From F23-D06 sp947165685 (GTDB taxonomy: Bacteria > Bacteroidota > Bacteroidia > Bacteroidales > WCHB1-69), in the NCBI GenBank assembly GCA_947165685.1, contig CAMVBK010000006.1, positions 1 to 64,000 on the forward strand: a stretch of 64,000 bases of DNA, written 5' to 3'. Below the pieces are notes generated by a model. The model saw only the letters and a program-made list of their open reading frames with translations. It made no database searches and was not told the origin of the DNA. Of the stretch, positions 8,745 to 16,887 are shown one piece after another; the stretch's first letter is position 1, and each line of letters starts with the position of its first letter. The position numbers and the translations under genes are program-made.

Positions 8745-10082
8745 TTAATTTCCTCCGTAAAGTTGCAGCAGCTGCACTTGATACAAAAATTCGCACTTCG
8801 CCTGTGCGAGATTAGAGGCGGCTTGCAGGTAGTTGCTCTTGGCTTCGTTGAATGATGTCCCTGTGGATTTCCCATTCTCGTACAGAGCCGTTTCAAGGTC
8901 GAAGGCCTCTTTCGCGCTGACCTCCGCCACCTGGCTGCTGGCGTACTTCTCCTTCGCGGCAACAGCATTGAAATAAGCCTGCTGAATCTCTTTGTACAGC
9001 CTCTTTTTGACATTCTCGGTCTGAATCTGCTGGATTTCGAGCTGCAGCTTGGCCATCCGCACGTTGTTGCGGGTCTCCAAGCGGTCGAAGATCGGCACGT
9101 TGAGCGAGATGCCCACATACGGGCTGAAGTTGTCGCGCAGCTGCGCCCCGAAACCTTTGCCCGGATAGCCCAACAGCGCGTAGTAATCGGTGACGAGCCC
9201 GCCGCTCATGGATAGGGTAGGGTACCATCCAGCCTTCGCCAGGGCGATGTTGGTCTTCGCGTAGTCGGTGCGGATCTCCTCGGCTTTCACGGCCGCGCGG
9301 TTGCCCAGCGCCTGCTGGTAGATCTGCTCGGGTGACGGCAAAACGGCGGGCAAAGCATCGTCAAGTTCCGGCTTCGCAACTACGAACCCCTCCGGACTCT
9401 CCAACTCCAACAGCTGGGTCATATCCAACGTGGCGGAAACCAGACTGTTGTGCGCCTGCGTGTAGGTAAGACGGCTTTGCGCCAGAGTGGACTTTCTTGC
9501 AGAGACCTCCGCCGGGCCGATCTTGCCGAGCTCGTTCAGGGCAGTCAGCCGCTCCACCTGCGCGGAGTCGATGGCGATCTGCAGCTTCGCGACCTCGCAG
9601 ACCTCTATCTGGTAGAGAATCTGCATGTAGGCCTGCGTCACCGCGATGCGGATGTCCTCCTTGGCTTTGTCGCAGTCGGCGGTGGCGGCCTCTAAGTTCA
9701 GCTTCCCCATCTCGATGCTGTTCTTGACCCGCAATCCCGTGAAGAGGTTCATGCTTCCCCCGATGCCGAAGGAGGTGTTGGCGGTGTTGGAGCTGACGTA
9801 GGTGTTGTCCTCCGAGAGTCCCCTCCCGAAGGAGAAACTCTGCGACGCGCTTCCCTGCACCGTCGGCCACACACTGTTCTTGGCCGTGTTCAGCTCGACC
9901 TCCCGCTGCGACTTCATCAGCTCGCTCTGCTTGACCGTCAGGTTGTGGTCGAGAGCGTACTGCACGCAGGCGTCGAGGGTCCAGGGGGAGGATTGGGCAC
10001 TTTGACCGTATGCAATGCCAATACACATCATCATGCCAAACAAAAATGCTGTTGTTTTCATTATTTTATTCATATTTGTCAT
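8745..10082 (-). CDS. TolC-family outer membrane efflux channel
   Basis: 445 residues with a signal peptide (...AFLFGMMMCIGIAYGQ). The mature part starts with WTLDACVQYALDHNLTVKQ, the usual first helix of TolC/OEP proteins. Two homologous halves of long helices and short strands follow (SFGRGLSEDNTYVSSNTANTS in the first half, LSMSGGLVTDYYALLGYP and SPYVGISLNVPIFDRLETRN in the second). It should form the trimeric outer-membrane duct for the ABC exporter encoded just upstream on the same strand. It is the last gene of the operon that begins with padR; the gap to the membrane-fusion gene is 239 bp and filled by repeat elements. An alternative start lies three codons in. Confidence 0.93.
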   Translation of the reverse strand: MTNMNKIMKTTAFLFGMMMCIGIAYGQSAQSSPWTLDACVQYALDHNLTVKQSELMKSQREVELNTAKNSVWPTVQGSASQSFSFGRGLSEDNTYVSSNTANTSFGIGGSMNLFTGLRVKNSIEMGKLNLEAATADCDKAKEDIRIAVTQAYMQILYQIEVCEVAKLQIAIDSAQVERLTALNELGKIGPAEVSARKSTLAQSRLTYTQAHNSLVSATLDMTQLLELESPEGFVVAKPELDDALPAVLPSPEQIYQQALGNRAAVKAEEIRTDYAKTNIALAKAGWYPTLSMSGGLVTDYYALLGYPGKGFGAQLRDNFSPYVGISLNVPIFDRLETRNNVRMAKLQLEIQQIQTENVKKRLYKEIQQAYFNAVAAKEKYASSQVAEVSAKEAFDLETALYENGKSTGTSFNEAKSNYLQAASNLAQAKCEFLYQVQLLQLYGGN

Positions 10083-10129
10083 ATACCATCATACTATCAT
10101 GTCAAACATCCTACATCATTCGTTCTATT

Positions 10130-10280
10130 CCAGGGGTGGCGGCGTTCGTTCCTCACGCCTTACCCCTGGCTACCGAGCTCTTGCCCCTCTCCCCATCCAG
10201 GGGTGGCGGCATTCGTTCCTCACGCCTTACCCCTGGCTACCGAGCTCTTGCCCCTCCGGGGCTGCTTAAGGAAGTTGTTT
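10130..10280 (-). repeat. Modular hairpin element with a 67-bp duplicated cassette
   Basis: Two copies of a cassette (10130-10189 and 10197-10256) differ at about one base. Each has CCAGGGGT and ACCCCTGG arms about 24 bp apart and then GAGCTCTTGCCCCT. On the minus strand the block opens with the shared header CTTCCTTAAGCAGCCCCGGA (ending near 10278). It lies between the membrane-fusion and tolC genes of one operon. Confidence 0.85.
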
Positions 10281-10305
10281 ATCATATATGCGGGCATTTC
10301 GTTTT

Positions 10306-10340
10306 AACTGCTAACTACAAACTACAAACTGCTAACTATC
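10306..10340. repeat. Heptad array overlapping the hlyD-family stop codon
   Basis: Units aactgct, aactaca, aactaca, aactgct and aactatc. The array crosses the end of the coding sequence, so the last five residues (IVSSL) and the TAG stop of the membrane-fusion protein are made of array units. Confidence 0.85.
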
Positions 10341-11413
10341 TTCGTGCCCCGCACCTTCTCGCCTTCCTTCAACCCGCTGGTCACCACGATGTTGAGGCCG
10401 TCGCTGAGACCGGTGGTGATGGCACGGCGTTCGTAGTCGTTGCCTTTCTTAACATAGACGAAGGTGGAGTCGCCGGAGAACTCGAGGGCGCTCTCGGGGA
10501 TGGCGAGGACGTGCTCGGCACTCTCCAAGACGAGCTCCGCATTGGCGCTGTAGCCGGAGCGGATCTTGTTGTCGCTCTGTGGCTTGACGGCGGCACGAAT
10601 CTCGAACTGGTTGGCGCCGTTGTTCTGCACGGCCTTCGGGGAGATGTACTCTAACACGGCGTCGAAACTGTAGTCCTGCAACGCCCCGATGGTGATCTTC
10701 AACGGGGTGCCCTCGCGCAACGTGCCGACTTCCGTTTCATCGACGTTTCCCTTGAAGATCAGGTCGTTCATGTCGGCGACGGTGGCGACCGTGGTACCGT
10801 CGTTCAGGGTGTTGGCCTGGATGACGGAGTTACCCACCTTGACGGGAATGTCGAGGATCAAGCCCGAGATGGTGGAGCGGATGAGCGTGGAGCTGGACGT
10901 GGCGTTGCTGGAGGAGACACCGTCGCGGATGATCTCCAACGCATCCTGCGCCGCCGACTTCTCCTCGCGGGCCTGCTGCAACGCCTGCGTCATCTTCTCG
11001 AACTCCTCGTTGCTGACCAACTTCTTGTCGTAGAGGGCCTTCTCGCGGTCGTAGTTGGCCTTGGCCTGGTTGTAGTTGATGTCGGCCAAGCGCACACGGC
11101 TCTGCGCGGCACTCAGCGAATTCATGTCGGGGATGACCTTCAGCTTGGCGATGACCTCGTTCTCCTTCACCTCCTGACCAGCCTCCTTGTAAAGTTCGGC
11201 GATGATGCCGTTGATTTGCGGCTTCACGGCCACCTCGTTGCGCGGTCCTATCTGTCCGGTGATCAGCGTCTTCCGACTGATATCCATATACGCGACCTCG
11301 TACTCGTTGAAGACCTCCTTCTCGGGTCTAGACTTCTTGAAGAGGAACACGAAGGTTCCGATGAAGATCAGGGCGATGAACCCAAAAATCAAATACTTAA
11401 TACCTTTTTTCAT
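10322..11413 (-). CDS. HlyD/MacA-type periplasmic membrane-fusion protein
   Basis: 363 residues. There is one N-terminal membrane anchor (about 7-26), a first lipoyl half (PQINGIIAELYKEAGQEVKENEVIAKL), an alpha-helical hairpin (about 95-165), a second lipoyl half (STISGLILDIPVKVGNSV), a beta-barrel (MNDLIFKGNVDETEVGTLREG) and a membrane-proximal domain. It links the inner-membrane FtsX/ABC transporter to the TolC-type channel; its neighbours on both sides supply those partners. The substrate cannot be told from sequence (MacA-like systems carry peptides, lipids or macrolides). Its last codons are formed by a heptad array. Confidence 0.92.
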   Translation of the reverse strand: MKKGIKYLIFGFIALIFIGTFVFLFKKSRPEKEVFNEYEVAYMDISRKTLITGQIGPRNEVAVKPQINGIIAELYKEAGQEVKENEVIAKLKVIPDMNSLSAAQSRVRLADINYNQAKANYDREKALYDKKLVSNEEFEKMTQALQQAREEKSAAQDALEIIRDGVSSSNATSSSTLIRSTISGLILDIPVKVGNSVIQANTLNDGTTVATVADMNDLIFKGNVDETEVGTLREGTPLKITIGALQDYSFDAVLEYISPKAVQNNGANQFEIRAAVKPQSDNKIRSGYSANAELVLESAEHVLAIPESALEFSGDSTFVYVKKGNDYERRAITTGLSDGLNIVVTSGLKEGEKVRGTKIVSSL

Positions 11414-11454
11414 ATTGATGTTTATTATCTCATTCGTCTTTTATCTATCATTCT

Positions 11455-11558
11455 GCTACCGAGCTTTTGCCCCTTTTGCTACCAAGCTTTTGCCCCTCCG
11501 GGGCTGCTCAAGGAATATTTTTATAATTACAAATCACAAATTACAAATTACTAATTGA
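11455..11558 (-). repeat. Hairpin element plus heptad array after ftsX gene
   Basis: On the minus strand, directly after the permease stop codon, comes a heptad array (11531-11558: aaatcac, aaattac, aaattac, taattga). The header TTCCTTGAGCAGCCCCGGAG follows, then two copies of a GGGGCAAAAGCTNGGTAGC cassette. No gene is visible in the 145-bp gap. Confidence 0.8.
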
Positions 11559-12791
11559 TTACTCGTCCCGCATTGCATCCACGGGCTTGATGTGCATGGC
11601 GCGGTAGGCGGGGGCGATGCCGGCGAGGAGGCCGAGGAGCATCAGCAGGAACAGGGCCGTGACGGCCGTGCCGAACTGTATCTGGAAGACGGCCTGGTGC
11701 TTGGTAATGACCTCGAAGAGATTGAGCAGCAGCACGGAGAAGACGATGCCGGACATGCCCGCGACGGTGGTGAGGACGATGCCCTCGAGGATGATCTGCG
11801 TGAGAATGTCGCGCGGCGTGGCCCCGATGGCCCGGCGGATGCCGATCTCCACGGTCCGCTCGCGCACGACCACCAACATGATGTTGCTCACCCCGATGGC
11901 ACCAGCCAACAGGGTGCCGATACCCACCAGCCAGATCAGGAAGTTGATGCCCTTGAAAAGGTTGTCGATGATGCTGAACATCACCTCCATGTTGAGCAGC
12001 CTCATGGCCTCCTTGTCATCGGGGGCGATATAGTGCTGACGGGCAATCACTTGCCGTACTCTTCCCTCCAATTCGTTCATGTTGACCCCAGGGCCTCCCA
12101 CGGTACAGATCACTCCCACTATGTCGCCGCTGTTCATGATGTCGCTCATCACCGTGAAAGGTATGGTGACCTCGTCGGCGCTGTTGCCCCAGAGGTTGAT
12201 GTTGGAGGTGCAGACATCCACGCCAATGACTTGATAGTAAATCCCTCCCACGCAGATGTACTGTCCGCAAGGATCGTCGCCATCGGGGAAGAGTGTCTTC
12301 CAGACGCGCTCGCCGATAACGCAGACTTTCCGCTTGTGCGCCACATCGACTTGGTTCAGGTAACGCCCGAACTTCATTGTGGGCGCCTGCACTTTGACGT
12401 AGTCGGCCTCCACTCCTTTGACGGAACAGCTGGCATTGTGTTCGTCGCGGGTGGCAGTACGTCCCCACTCAGGCAGCAACGGGGTAACGACCTCCAGTTC
12501 GGGCACCATGGCCTTCAGCCGTTCGATGTCCTTGTACTGCAGGTTCCATGAGCGCCCCTCTTTGAAGCCCTTGTACGGCTTGGTGGTCTCGTTCGCCGCG
12601 ATGATGACAGTGTTGGTGGCAAACCCTTCAAAGTTCTTCTCTAACAGCTGTTTAAGACCATTACCGCCACCGATGAGGAACAACAGCATGAACAGTCCCC
12701 AGAAGATGCCGAAGCCCGTGAGGAAACTGCGCCGCTTGTTCCGCGTCAGCGCGTCGAGGATTTCCCGGTATGTATCGGTGTCGAATCTCAT
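11559..12791 (-). CDS. MacB-like FtsX-family ABC permease (second)
   Basis: About 410 residues from the ATG at 12791. A longer reading from a GTG at 12821 would start inside the hairpin repeat and is unlikely. Topology is the MacB/LolC type: one N-terminal transmembrane helix (RNKRRSFLTGFGIFWGLFML), a large periplasmic domain (about 50-280), then three C-terminal helices, with the FtsX signature IGVSNIMLVVVRERTVEIGIRRAIGATPRDIL after the second helix. It probably pairs with the preceding permease and the ATPase at 14202-14924 as a mechanotransmission transporter rather than a channel. The two permeases of the operon differ clearly in the periplasmic domain, which suggests a heterodimer. Confidence 0.9.
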   Translation of the reverse strand: MRFDTDTYREILDALTRNKRRSFLTGFGIFWGLFMLLFLIGGGNGLKQLLEKNFEGFATNTVIIAANETTKPYKGFKEGRSWNLQYKDIERLKAMVPELEVVTPLLPEWGRTATRDEHNASCSVKGVEADYVKVQAPTMKFGRYLNQVDVAHKRKVCVIGERVWKTLFPDGDDPCGQYICVGGIYYQVIGVDVCTSNINLWGNSADEVTIPFTVMSDIMNSGDIVGVICTVGGPGVNMNELEGRVRQVIARQHYIAPDDKEAMRLLNMEVMFSIIDNLFKGINFLIWLVGIGTLLAGAIGVSNIMLVVVRERTVEIGIRRAIGATPRDILTQIILEGIVLTTVAGMSGIVFSVLLLNLFEVITKHQAVFQIQFGTAVTALFLLMLLGLLAGIAPAYRAMHIKPVDAMRDE

Positions 12792-12807
12792 AACTTGTTT
12801 GTAGCTG

Positions 12808-12895
12808 TTCTCGCCCCACACTGCGGCTTCGCCTTGTGTGGGGTTATTAGCGCTTCGCGCGTTTTGTCCCTTCGGGACTGTTTAAGGAAGAAGTT
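12808..12895 (-). repeat. Modular hairpin element between the two permease genes
   Basis: In minus-strand order it has the header (CTTCCTTAAACAG), a GTCCCGAAGGGAC hairpin, CGCGCGAAGCGC, and CCCCACAC...GTGTGGGG with a GCGAAGCC centre. The same order of cassettes occurs at 16208-16286 and 62546-62625. The gap holds nothing else I can recognise. Confidence 0.85.
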
Positions 12896-12926
12896 TTTAT
12901 AAATATTCAGCATTTTTCGTTCTTAA

Positions 12927-14198
12927 TTAGTTTACGTCGTTCAAGGCTTCGATGGGGCGGATGCGGGCGGCTTTCATCGCGGGGGAGATGCCGGCGAGGG
13001 TGCCGGCGATGACTAACAGGATGGTGACGCCGACGGAGATGCCCAGCCCGACGGTCGGGTTGACGAACAGCCGGACGGTCTCGCCGAAGAACTCCACCGA
13101 CGACTGCCCCACGGTCATCTTCATCACCTCGCAGGCCACCATGCCGAGGAACATCCCGATGTAGCCGAACAGCGCGGTGATGGAGACGCTCTCCGCCAAA
13201 ATCAGCTTCATGATTTCCCACGGCGAGGCACCAATGGCCTTGCGGATGCCGAATTCGCGGGTGCGCTCCTTGACCGTAATCAGCATGATGTTGGAGACAC
13301 CCACGATGCCTCCTACCAGCGTGAAGATGCCCAAAATCCATAACGCCGTGCGGATGAAATGCGTCCCCTTGTCCATCTGCATGTTCTGAGTGAAACGGTT
13401 CCATATCCAGATGGAACTTTCATCATCCGGCGCCGCCTTGTGCGCCCGGTTGAGCGCGGCACGGTAGGTCTTCTCAAACTGCTCATTTTCCTCCTTGGTC
13501 GTCAATCCGTGGAAGGAGAAATTGATCTGGTCAACATTGTTGATGTCATTCGTGATGATCTGCATGGTCGTGATCGGAGCAAAAGCCTCCACACGTTGCG
13601 CCGTGCGGTCTGTCTTATACACACCCACCACCACCCACGTGATGTTGTCGGTGGTCACCGTCTTGCCTATCAGGGAGGCGTAATCTTCGCCGCCATTCAT
13701 CAGTTCGGTGGCGTGGGCTGCGGCCAAAACAATGGATTTCCGATGTTGCTTTATGTCGTTTTGGTTGATGAAACGCCCTTCCAGTATCTCAATCTTGTTC
13801 ATCTCCATCAAAGAGGGATAACAACCATTCAGATAAACGGAGGTGTGGCGACTTTTGAAGGCCAATGTATAAGGACCTTTGAAGAGTTCAGGGGAAATCT
13901 TGTCCACATTTCCGGAAAACAGGGCGCTTTGGGTGATGGCCACATCTTGGTCGTTGAGAATAATGCGCCGACCGGTCTGATAGCCGTTGGCGGGTTTGCT
14001 GGTGACGCCGCCATACACCGCCATCGTGTTGGTGGCAAAGTGGCCGCCTTGGTCCATGAAGGCGTTCATCAGACCGTTGCCCGCGCCGAGGAGCACGATG
14101 AGCATGAAGATGCCCCACGCCACCGCGAACCCCGTGAGGGCGGTGCGCAGCTTGTTACGCCGGATGGACTCCCATATCTCTGTCAGCAGGTCTTTCAT
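12927..14198 (-). CDS. MacB-like FtsX-family ABC permease (first)
   Basis: 423 residues. There is an N-terminal transmembrane helix (LRTALTGFAVAWGIFMLIVLLG), a periplasmic domain of about 230 residues, and three C-terminal helices, with the FtsX signature VGVSNIMLITVKERTREFGIRKAIGASPWEIM. It starts 3 bp after the ATPase stop codon, so the two are almost certainly translated together. With the ATPase and the second permease it should form a MacB-type exporter that works with the HlyD and TolC proteins of the operon. Confidence 0.92.
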   Translation of the reverse strand: MKDLLTEIWESIRRNKLRTALTGFAVAWGIFMLIVLLGAGNGLMNAFMDQGGHFATNTMAVYGGVTSKPANGYQTGRRIILNDQDVAITQSALFSGNVDKISPELFKGPYTLAFKSRHTSVYLNGCYPSLMEMNKIEILEGRFINQNDIKQHRKSIVLAAAHATELMNGGEDYASLIGKTVTTDNITWVVVGVYKTDRTAQRVEAFAPITTMQIITNDINNVDQINFSFHGLTTKEENEQFEKTYRAALNRAHKAAPDDESSIWIWNRFTQNMQMDKGTHFIRTALWILGIFTLVGGIVGVSNIMLITVKERTREFGIRKAIGASPWEIMKLILAESVSITALFGYIGMFLGMVACEVMKMTVGQSSVEFFGETVRLFVNPTVGLGISVGVTILLVIAGTLAGISPAMKAARIRPIEALNDVN

Positions 14199-14201
14199 GG
14201 G

Positions 14202-14924
14202 CTATTTCATGATGGTGGTGGTGCCGAAAATCGAGGCTTTGTGCTGTTCGTTGAGCGTCGTCTCACCGATGATGCCGTCCTTGATGTGGATGATTTTGTC
14301 GGTGCAGTTGGCCACGCCGCTCTCGTGCGTCACCACGATGATGGTGACCTTCTCGGTGCGGTTGAGCTCGGTGAGCAGGTCCATGACCTCCACGGAGGTC
14401 TTGGAGTCGAGGGCGCCGGTGGGCTCGTCGGCCAGCAGGATGCGCGGCTGCGTGATGAGCGCCCGCGCGATGGCCACACGCTGCTTCTGCCCGCCCGACA
14501 GCTCGTTGGGGTAGTGCGTGGCCCAATCCGCCAAACCGAAGTGCTCCAGGAAGTGCATGGCCAGCTCGTTGCGCTTCTTGCGGCTCACCCCTTGGTAGTA
14601 CAACGGCAGCTCCACGTTCTCGACTGCTGTCTTGAAGTTGATAAGGTTGAACGACTGGAACACGAAGCCGATCATGCGGTTGCGGTAGTGCGCCGCATCT
14701 TTCTCGCTCAGCTTCTTGATGAGTTTGCCGTCTAACCAGTATTCTCCCTCGTCGTAGTTGTCGAGGATGCCGAGGATGTTCAGCAACGTGGATTTCCCCG
14801 ATCCGGACGCCCCCATGATGGAGACGAACTCGCCCTTGCCAATCCCGAGGTCGATGCCCTTCAGCACGTGCAGGGGCTGGCCGTTGTTGTAGGTTTTGTG
14901 GATGCCACGTAAATCGATAATCAT
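14202..14924 (-). CDS. ABC transporter ATPase, MacB/LolD type
   Basis: 240 residues. Walker A is GASGSGKST (38-46), the Q-loop VFQSFNL, the ABC signature LSGGQKQR (142-149), Walker B ILLADEPTGALDS (162-174) and the switch histidine VTH (H200). The sequence is typical of the LolD/MacB/FtsE branch that powers FtsX-type permeases. The gene lies between the PspC-domain gene and the first permease, with a heptad array in front and a 3-bp gap behind. It is cytosolic and bound to the permease dimer. Confidence 0.95.
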   Translation of the reverse strand: MIIDLRGIHKTYNNGQPLHVLKGIDLGIGKGEFVSIMGASGSGKSTLLNILGILDNYDEGEYWLDGKLIKKLSEKDAAHYRNRMIGFVFQSFNLINFKTAVENVELPLYYQGVSRKKRNELAMHFLEHFGLADWATHYPNELSGGQKQRVAIARALITQPRILLADEPTGALDSKTSVEVMDLLTELNRTEKVTIIVVTHESGVANCTDKIIHIKDGIIGETTLNEQHKASIFGTTTIMK

Positions 14925-14936
14925 AATCTATCGTTT

Positions 14937-14978
14937 GAATAGTGAGCAGTGAATAGTAAACGGTAAACAGTAAACCAT
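14937..14978. repeat. Heptad array between PspC and ATPase genes
   Basis: Six units in register: gaatagt, gagcagt, gaatagt, aaacggt, aaacagt, aaaccat. It fills nearly the whole 56-bp gap between the stop at 14981 and the start at 14924. Confidence 0.85.
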
Positions 14979-14980
14979 TA

Positions 14981-16180
14981 TTATATAGAATCAACCTGTT
15001 GGTCAACCTCTTTCTTCGTGCTGATATTCAAGTTCACCCCCTTATCCGGGTTGGTGTGGATGGTGATGTCGTAGGTGGTGTTGTCGTCGCGGAGCTCGTC
15101 CAGCACGGGGTCGATGATGCTGTCGAGTTCCTTGGTGCCGTAGTAGCTGTCGGAGGTGACGAAGTCGTTGTTGTCGAACCAGCGCTCCCACTGTTCCCCG
15201 GAGCGTTCCAGGCGCCGGCTGAAGTCGTCGCGTTTGCCCACCTCGATGCCGAAGCCGATGATGCCGAAGATGCTGAGCAGCCAGAAGGCCAGCAGGGTCC
15301 AGCCGACCCATTTGTGCCGCCGCTCGCCGCTCGCCGCCCGCGTGCACAGCACTGCAATGCCGATGACCGGACAGAGCAGGAAGAGGGCGCAGCTGCCCAA
15401 AAGCCCCATGTCGAGTGGCTCGCCGAAAGTGCCCGGCGTATGCAGCATCAGTCCGGCGAACATGGCGATGAAAATGCCCAACACGGCTATGGCGAGGCTG
15501 ACACCGATGATGATGCCCAGGACGATGAAACAGATTTTCAGTATTTTACCGAATGTGCTGCGGCTTTCACTGTGATCCACGGGCGACTGCTGGAACTGGT
15601 TGATGTTCTCCAAGGTGGGCTCCACGCCCTGCATCTCCAACAGCTGTGCCTTGGTCTTGGCCTCGGGCATGGCGATGAGCAGGATGAGGTAGATGAGGAT
15701 GCCCCATCCGAGGCTCATGAAGGCGAGGATGACGAAGAGGATGCGGACCACCATGGCGTCGATGTCGAAATAGGCGGCCAAGCCGCTGGCCACGCCGCCC
15801 ACGATGCGGTCGTAACTGTTGCGGTAGAGCTTGCGCGGCTTGCGCGGCGCGGAGCCTTTCCCGTCCGCATTCGTGTCTCCGGAACTACTGCCGGTTGTGG
15901 TGTCCGTATTCTCGTTTTCGCCCGACTCGTCGAACTGCTCCGGCCGTCCGATGACTTCTATGACCTCTTCCACATCGTTGATTTCCACTACGTTGCGGCT
16001 CTGCAGCTTGTAAGTCAGCAGTTCGGCCATGCGCACTTCGATGTCGCGCAGGATTTCCTCGCGCTCCGCCTCGGGAAAGCGAGCCCCCAAGTCGTTGAGA
16101 TACCGGCTGAGCCGGTCGCAGGCGTCATCGTCGATGTTGAAGACGAGCCCGCCAAGATTGATGGTTACGGTCTTTTTCAT
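14981..16180 (-). CDS. PspC-domain membrane protein
   Basis: 399 residues. The N-terminal cytosolic part (1-90) contains helices like those preceding PspC domains in Bacteroidota (NIDDDACDRLSRYL, EEVIEVIGRPEQF), then a Ser/Thr/Gly-rich linker. The PspC domain is at about 115-175 (LYRNSYDRIVGGVASGLAAYFDIDAMVVRI followed by a hydrophobic helix). Two or more further transmembrane pairs follow (about 210-320), and a soluble tail with charged repeats (SERRHKW..., DDFSRRLERSGEQWERWFDN) that may sense or bind partners. PspC domains belong to envelope-stress responses. Its place between a PadR repressor and an ABC exporter suggests a membrane sensor or modulator of the system; this is inference. Confidence 0.88.
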   Translation of the reverse strand: MKKTVTINLGGLVFNIDDDACDRLSRYLNDLGARFPEAEREEILRDIEVRMAELLTYKLQSRNVVEINDVEEVIEVIGRPEQFDESGENENTDTTTGSSSGDTNADGKGSAPRKPRKLYRNSYDRIVGGVASGLAAYFDIDAMVVRILFVILAFMSLGWGILIYLILLIAMPEAKTKAQLLEMQGVEPTLENINQFQQSPVDHSESRSTFGKILKICFIVLGIIIGVSLAIAVLGIFIAMFAGLMLHTPGTFGEPLDMGLLGSCALFLLCPVIGIAVLCTRAASGERRHKWVGWTLLAFWLLSIFGIIGFGIEVGKRDDFSRRLERSGEQWERWFDNNDFVTSDSYYGTKELDSIIDPVLDELRDDNTTYDITIHTNPDKGVNLNISTKKEVDQQVDSI

Positions 16181-16207
16181 ATTATTTGGATTTTTTCATT
16201 CTCTTTT

Positions 16208-16286
16208 TTGCCCCACACTGCGCTGCGCTTGTGTGGGGTTAATTGCGCTTCGCGCGTTTTGCCTCTCCGAGGCTGCTCAAGGAATC
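16208..16286 (-). repeat. Modular hairpin element between padR and PspC genes
   Basis: In minus-strand order: header TTCCTTGAGCAGCCTCGGAG, CGCGCGAAGCGC hairpin, and the stem CCCCACAC...GTGTGGGG with a GCGCAGCGC centre. It is nearly the same as 12808-12895 and 62546-62625. Confidence 0.88.
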
Positions 16287-16301
16287 ATATCTTCTGTATA
16301 A

Positions 16302-16637
16302 TCATTGCTTCGTTCGTAACAGTTGGATGGCATGTTCGAGTTCCTCCCAGCCGTTTTCGAGCTCCGCGAGGAAGGCATTGCCTGTCTCGGTGAGTTCGTA
16401 GTACTTGCGCGGGGGGCCGGAGGCGGACTCCTGCCATTGGTAACTGAGGATGCCGTTGTTCTTCAGTCGTGACAAAAGGGGGTAAAGCGTGCCTTCGACC
16501 ACAATCATCCGCGCCTCCTTCAACTCGTTGACAATGTCGGAGACGTATGCCGGCTTCCTCTTGATTATCAGTAAAATACAATATTCAAGGTAGCCCTTCC
16601 GCATTTGCGATTTCACATTTTCAACTTTGATTTCCAT
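16302..16637 (-). CDS. PadR-family transcriptional regulator
   Basis: 111 residues with the PadR winged helix: a first helix with MRKGYLEYCILLIIKRKPAY, VSDIVNELKEARMIVVEGTLYPLLSRLKNNGIL as the recognition region, the wing YQWQESASGPPRKYYELTETG, and a C-terminal dimerisation helix. PadR proteins next to PspC-domain genes and ABC exporters usually repress their own operon; here it is the first gene of the seven-gene series. Its promoter (16664-16694) is immediately upstream, so an operator is to be expected there. Confidence 0.95.
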   Translation of the reverse strand: MEIKVENVKSQMRKGYLEYCILLIIKRKPAYVSDIVNELKEARMIVVEGTLYPLLSRLKNNGILSYQWQESASGPPRKYYELTETGNAFLAELENGWEELEHAIQLLRTKQ

Positions 16638-16663
16638 TTTTCTTTCGTCAAAATTTCACGCCG

Positions 16664-16694
16664 CAAAGATATAATTTTTTTTAGAACCTTGCAA
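16664..16694 (-). promoter_or_regulatory. Promoter of the padR operon
   Basis: Minus-strand TATCTTTG -7 box (16664-16671) and TTG -33 element (16692-16694), 20 bp apart, 27 bp from the PadR start codon. Confidence 0.75.
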
Positions 16695-16783
16695 TACATA
16701 GTATTGTTTTTTTTTTGAATCCAAAATTTCAACCTTAAAAAAGTGGAGGCTTGCCAGGGCACGTCTCTACAGCGGCAATTTCA

Positions 16784-16816
16784 TTTGTCTGTGTATTCAT
16801 AATTTATGTATTTTTG
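16784..16816 (+). promoter_or_regulatory. Promoter of the sulP gene
   Basis: TTTG -33 element (16784-16787), 21-bp spacer and TATTTTTG -7 box (16809-16816). It is divergent from the padR promoter and gives a leader of about 65 bases. Confidence 0.75.
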
Positions 16817-16887
16817 CCAAGTCAACCATAGCGAGAATTCCTTATTCCCGCTATATTTTTAATATATTGATTATAAAAGAATTACGT

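Noticed and set aside
12792..12821. Earlier GTG start for the second permease
   Set aside because: The added residues would come from the CCCCACAC hairpin repeat; the ATG at 12791 fits the family start.
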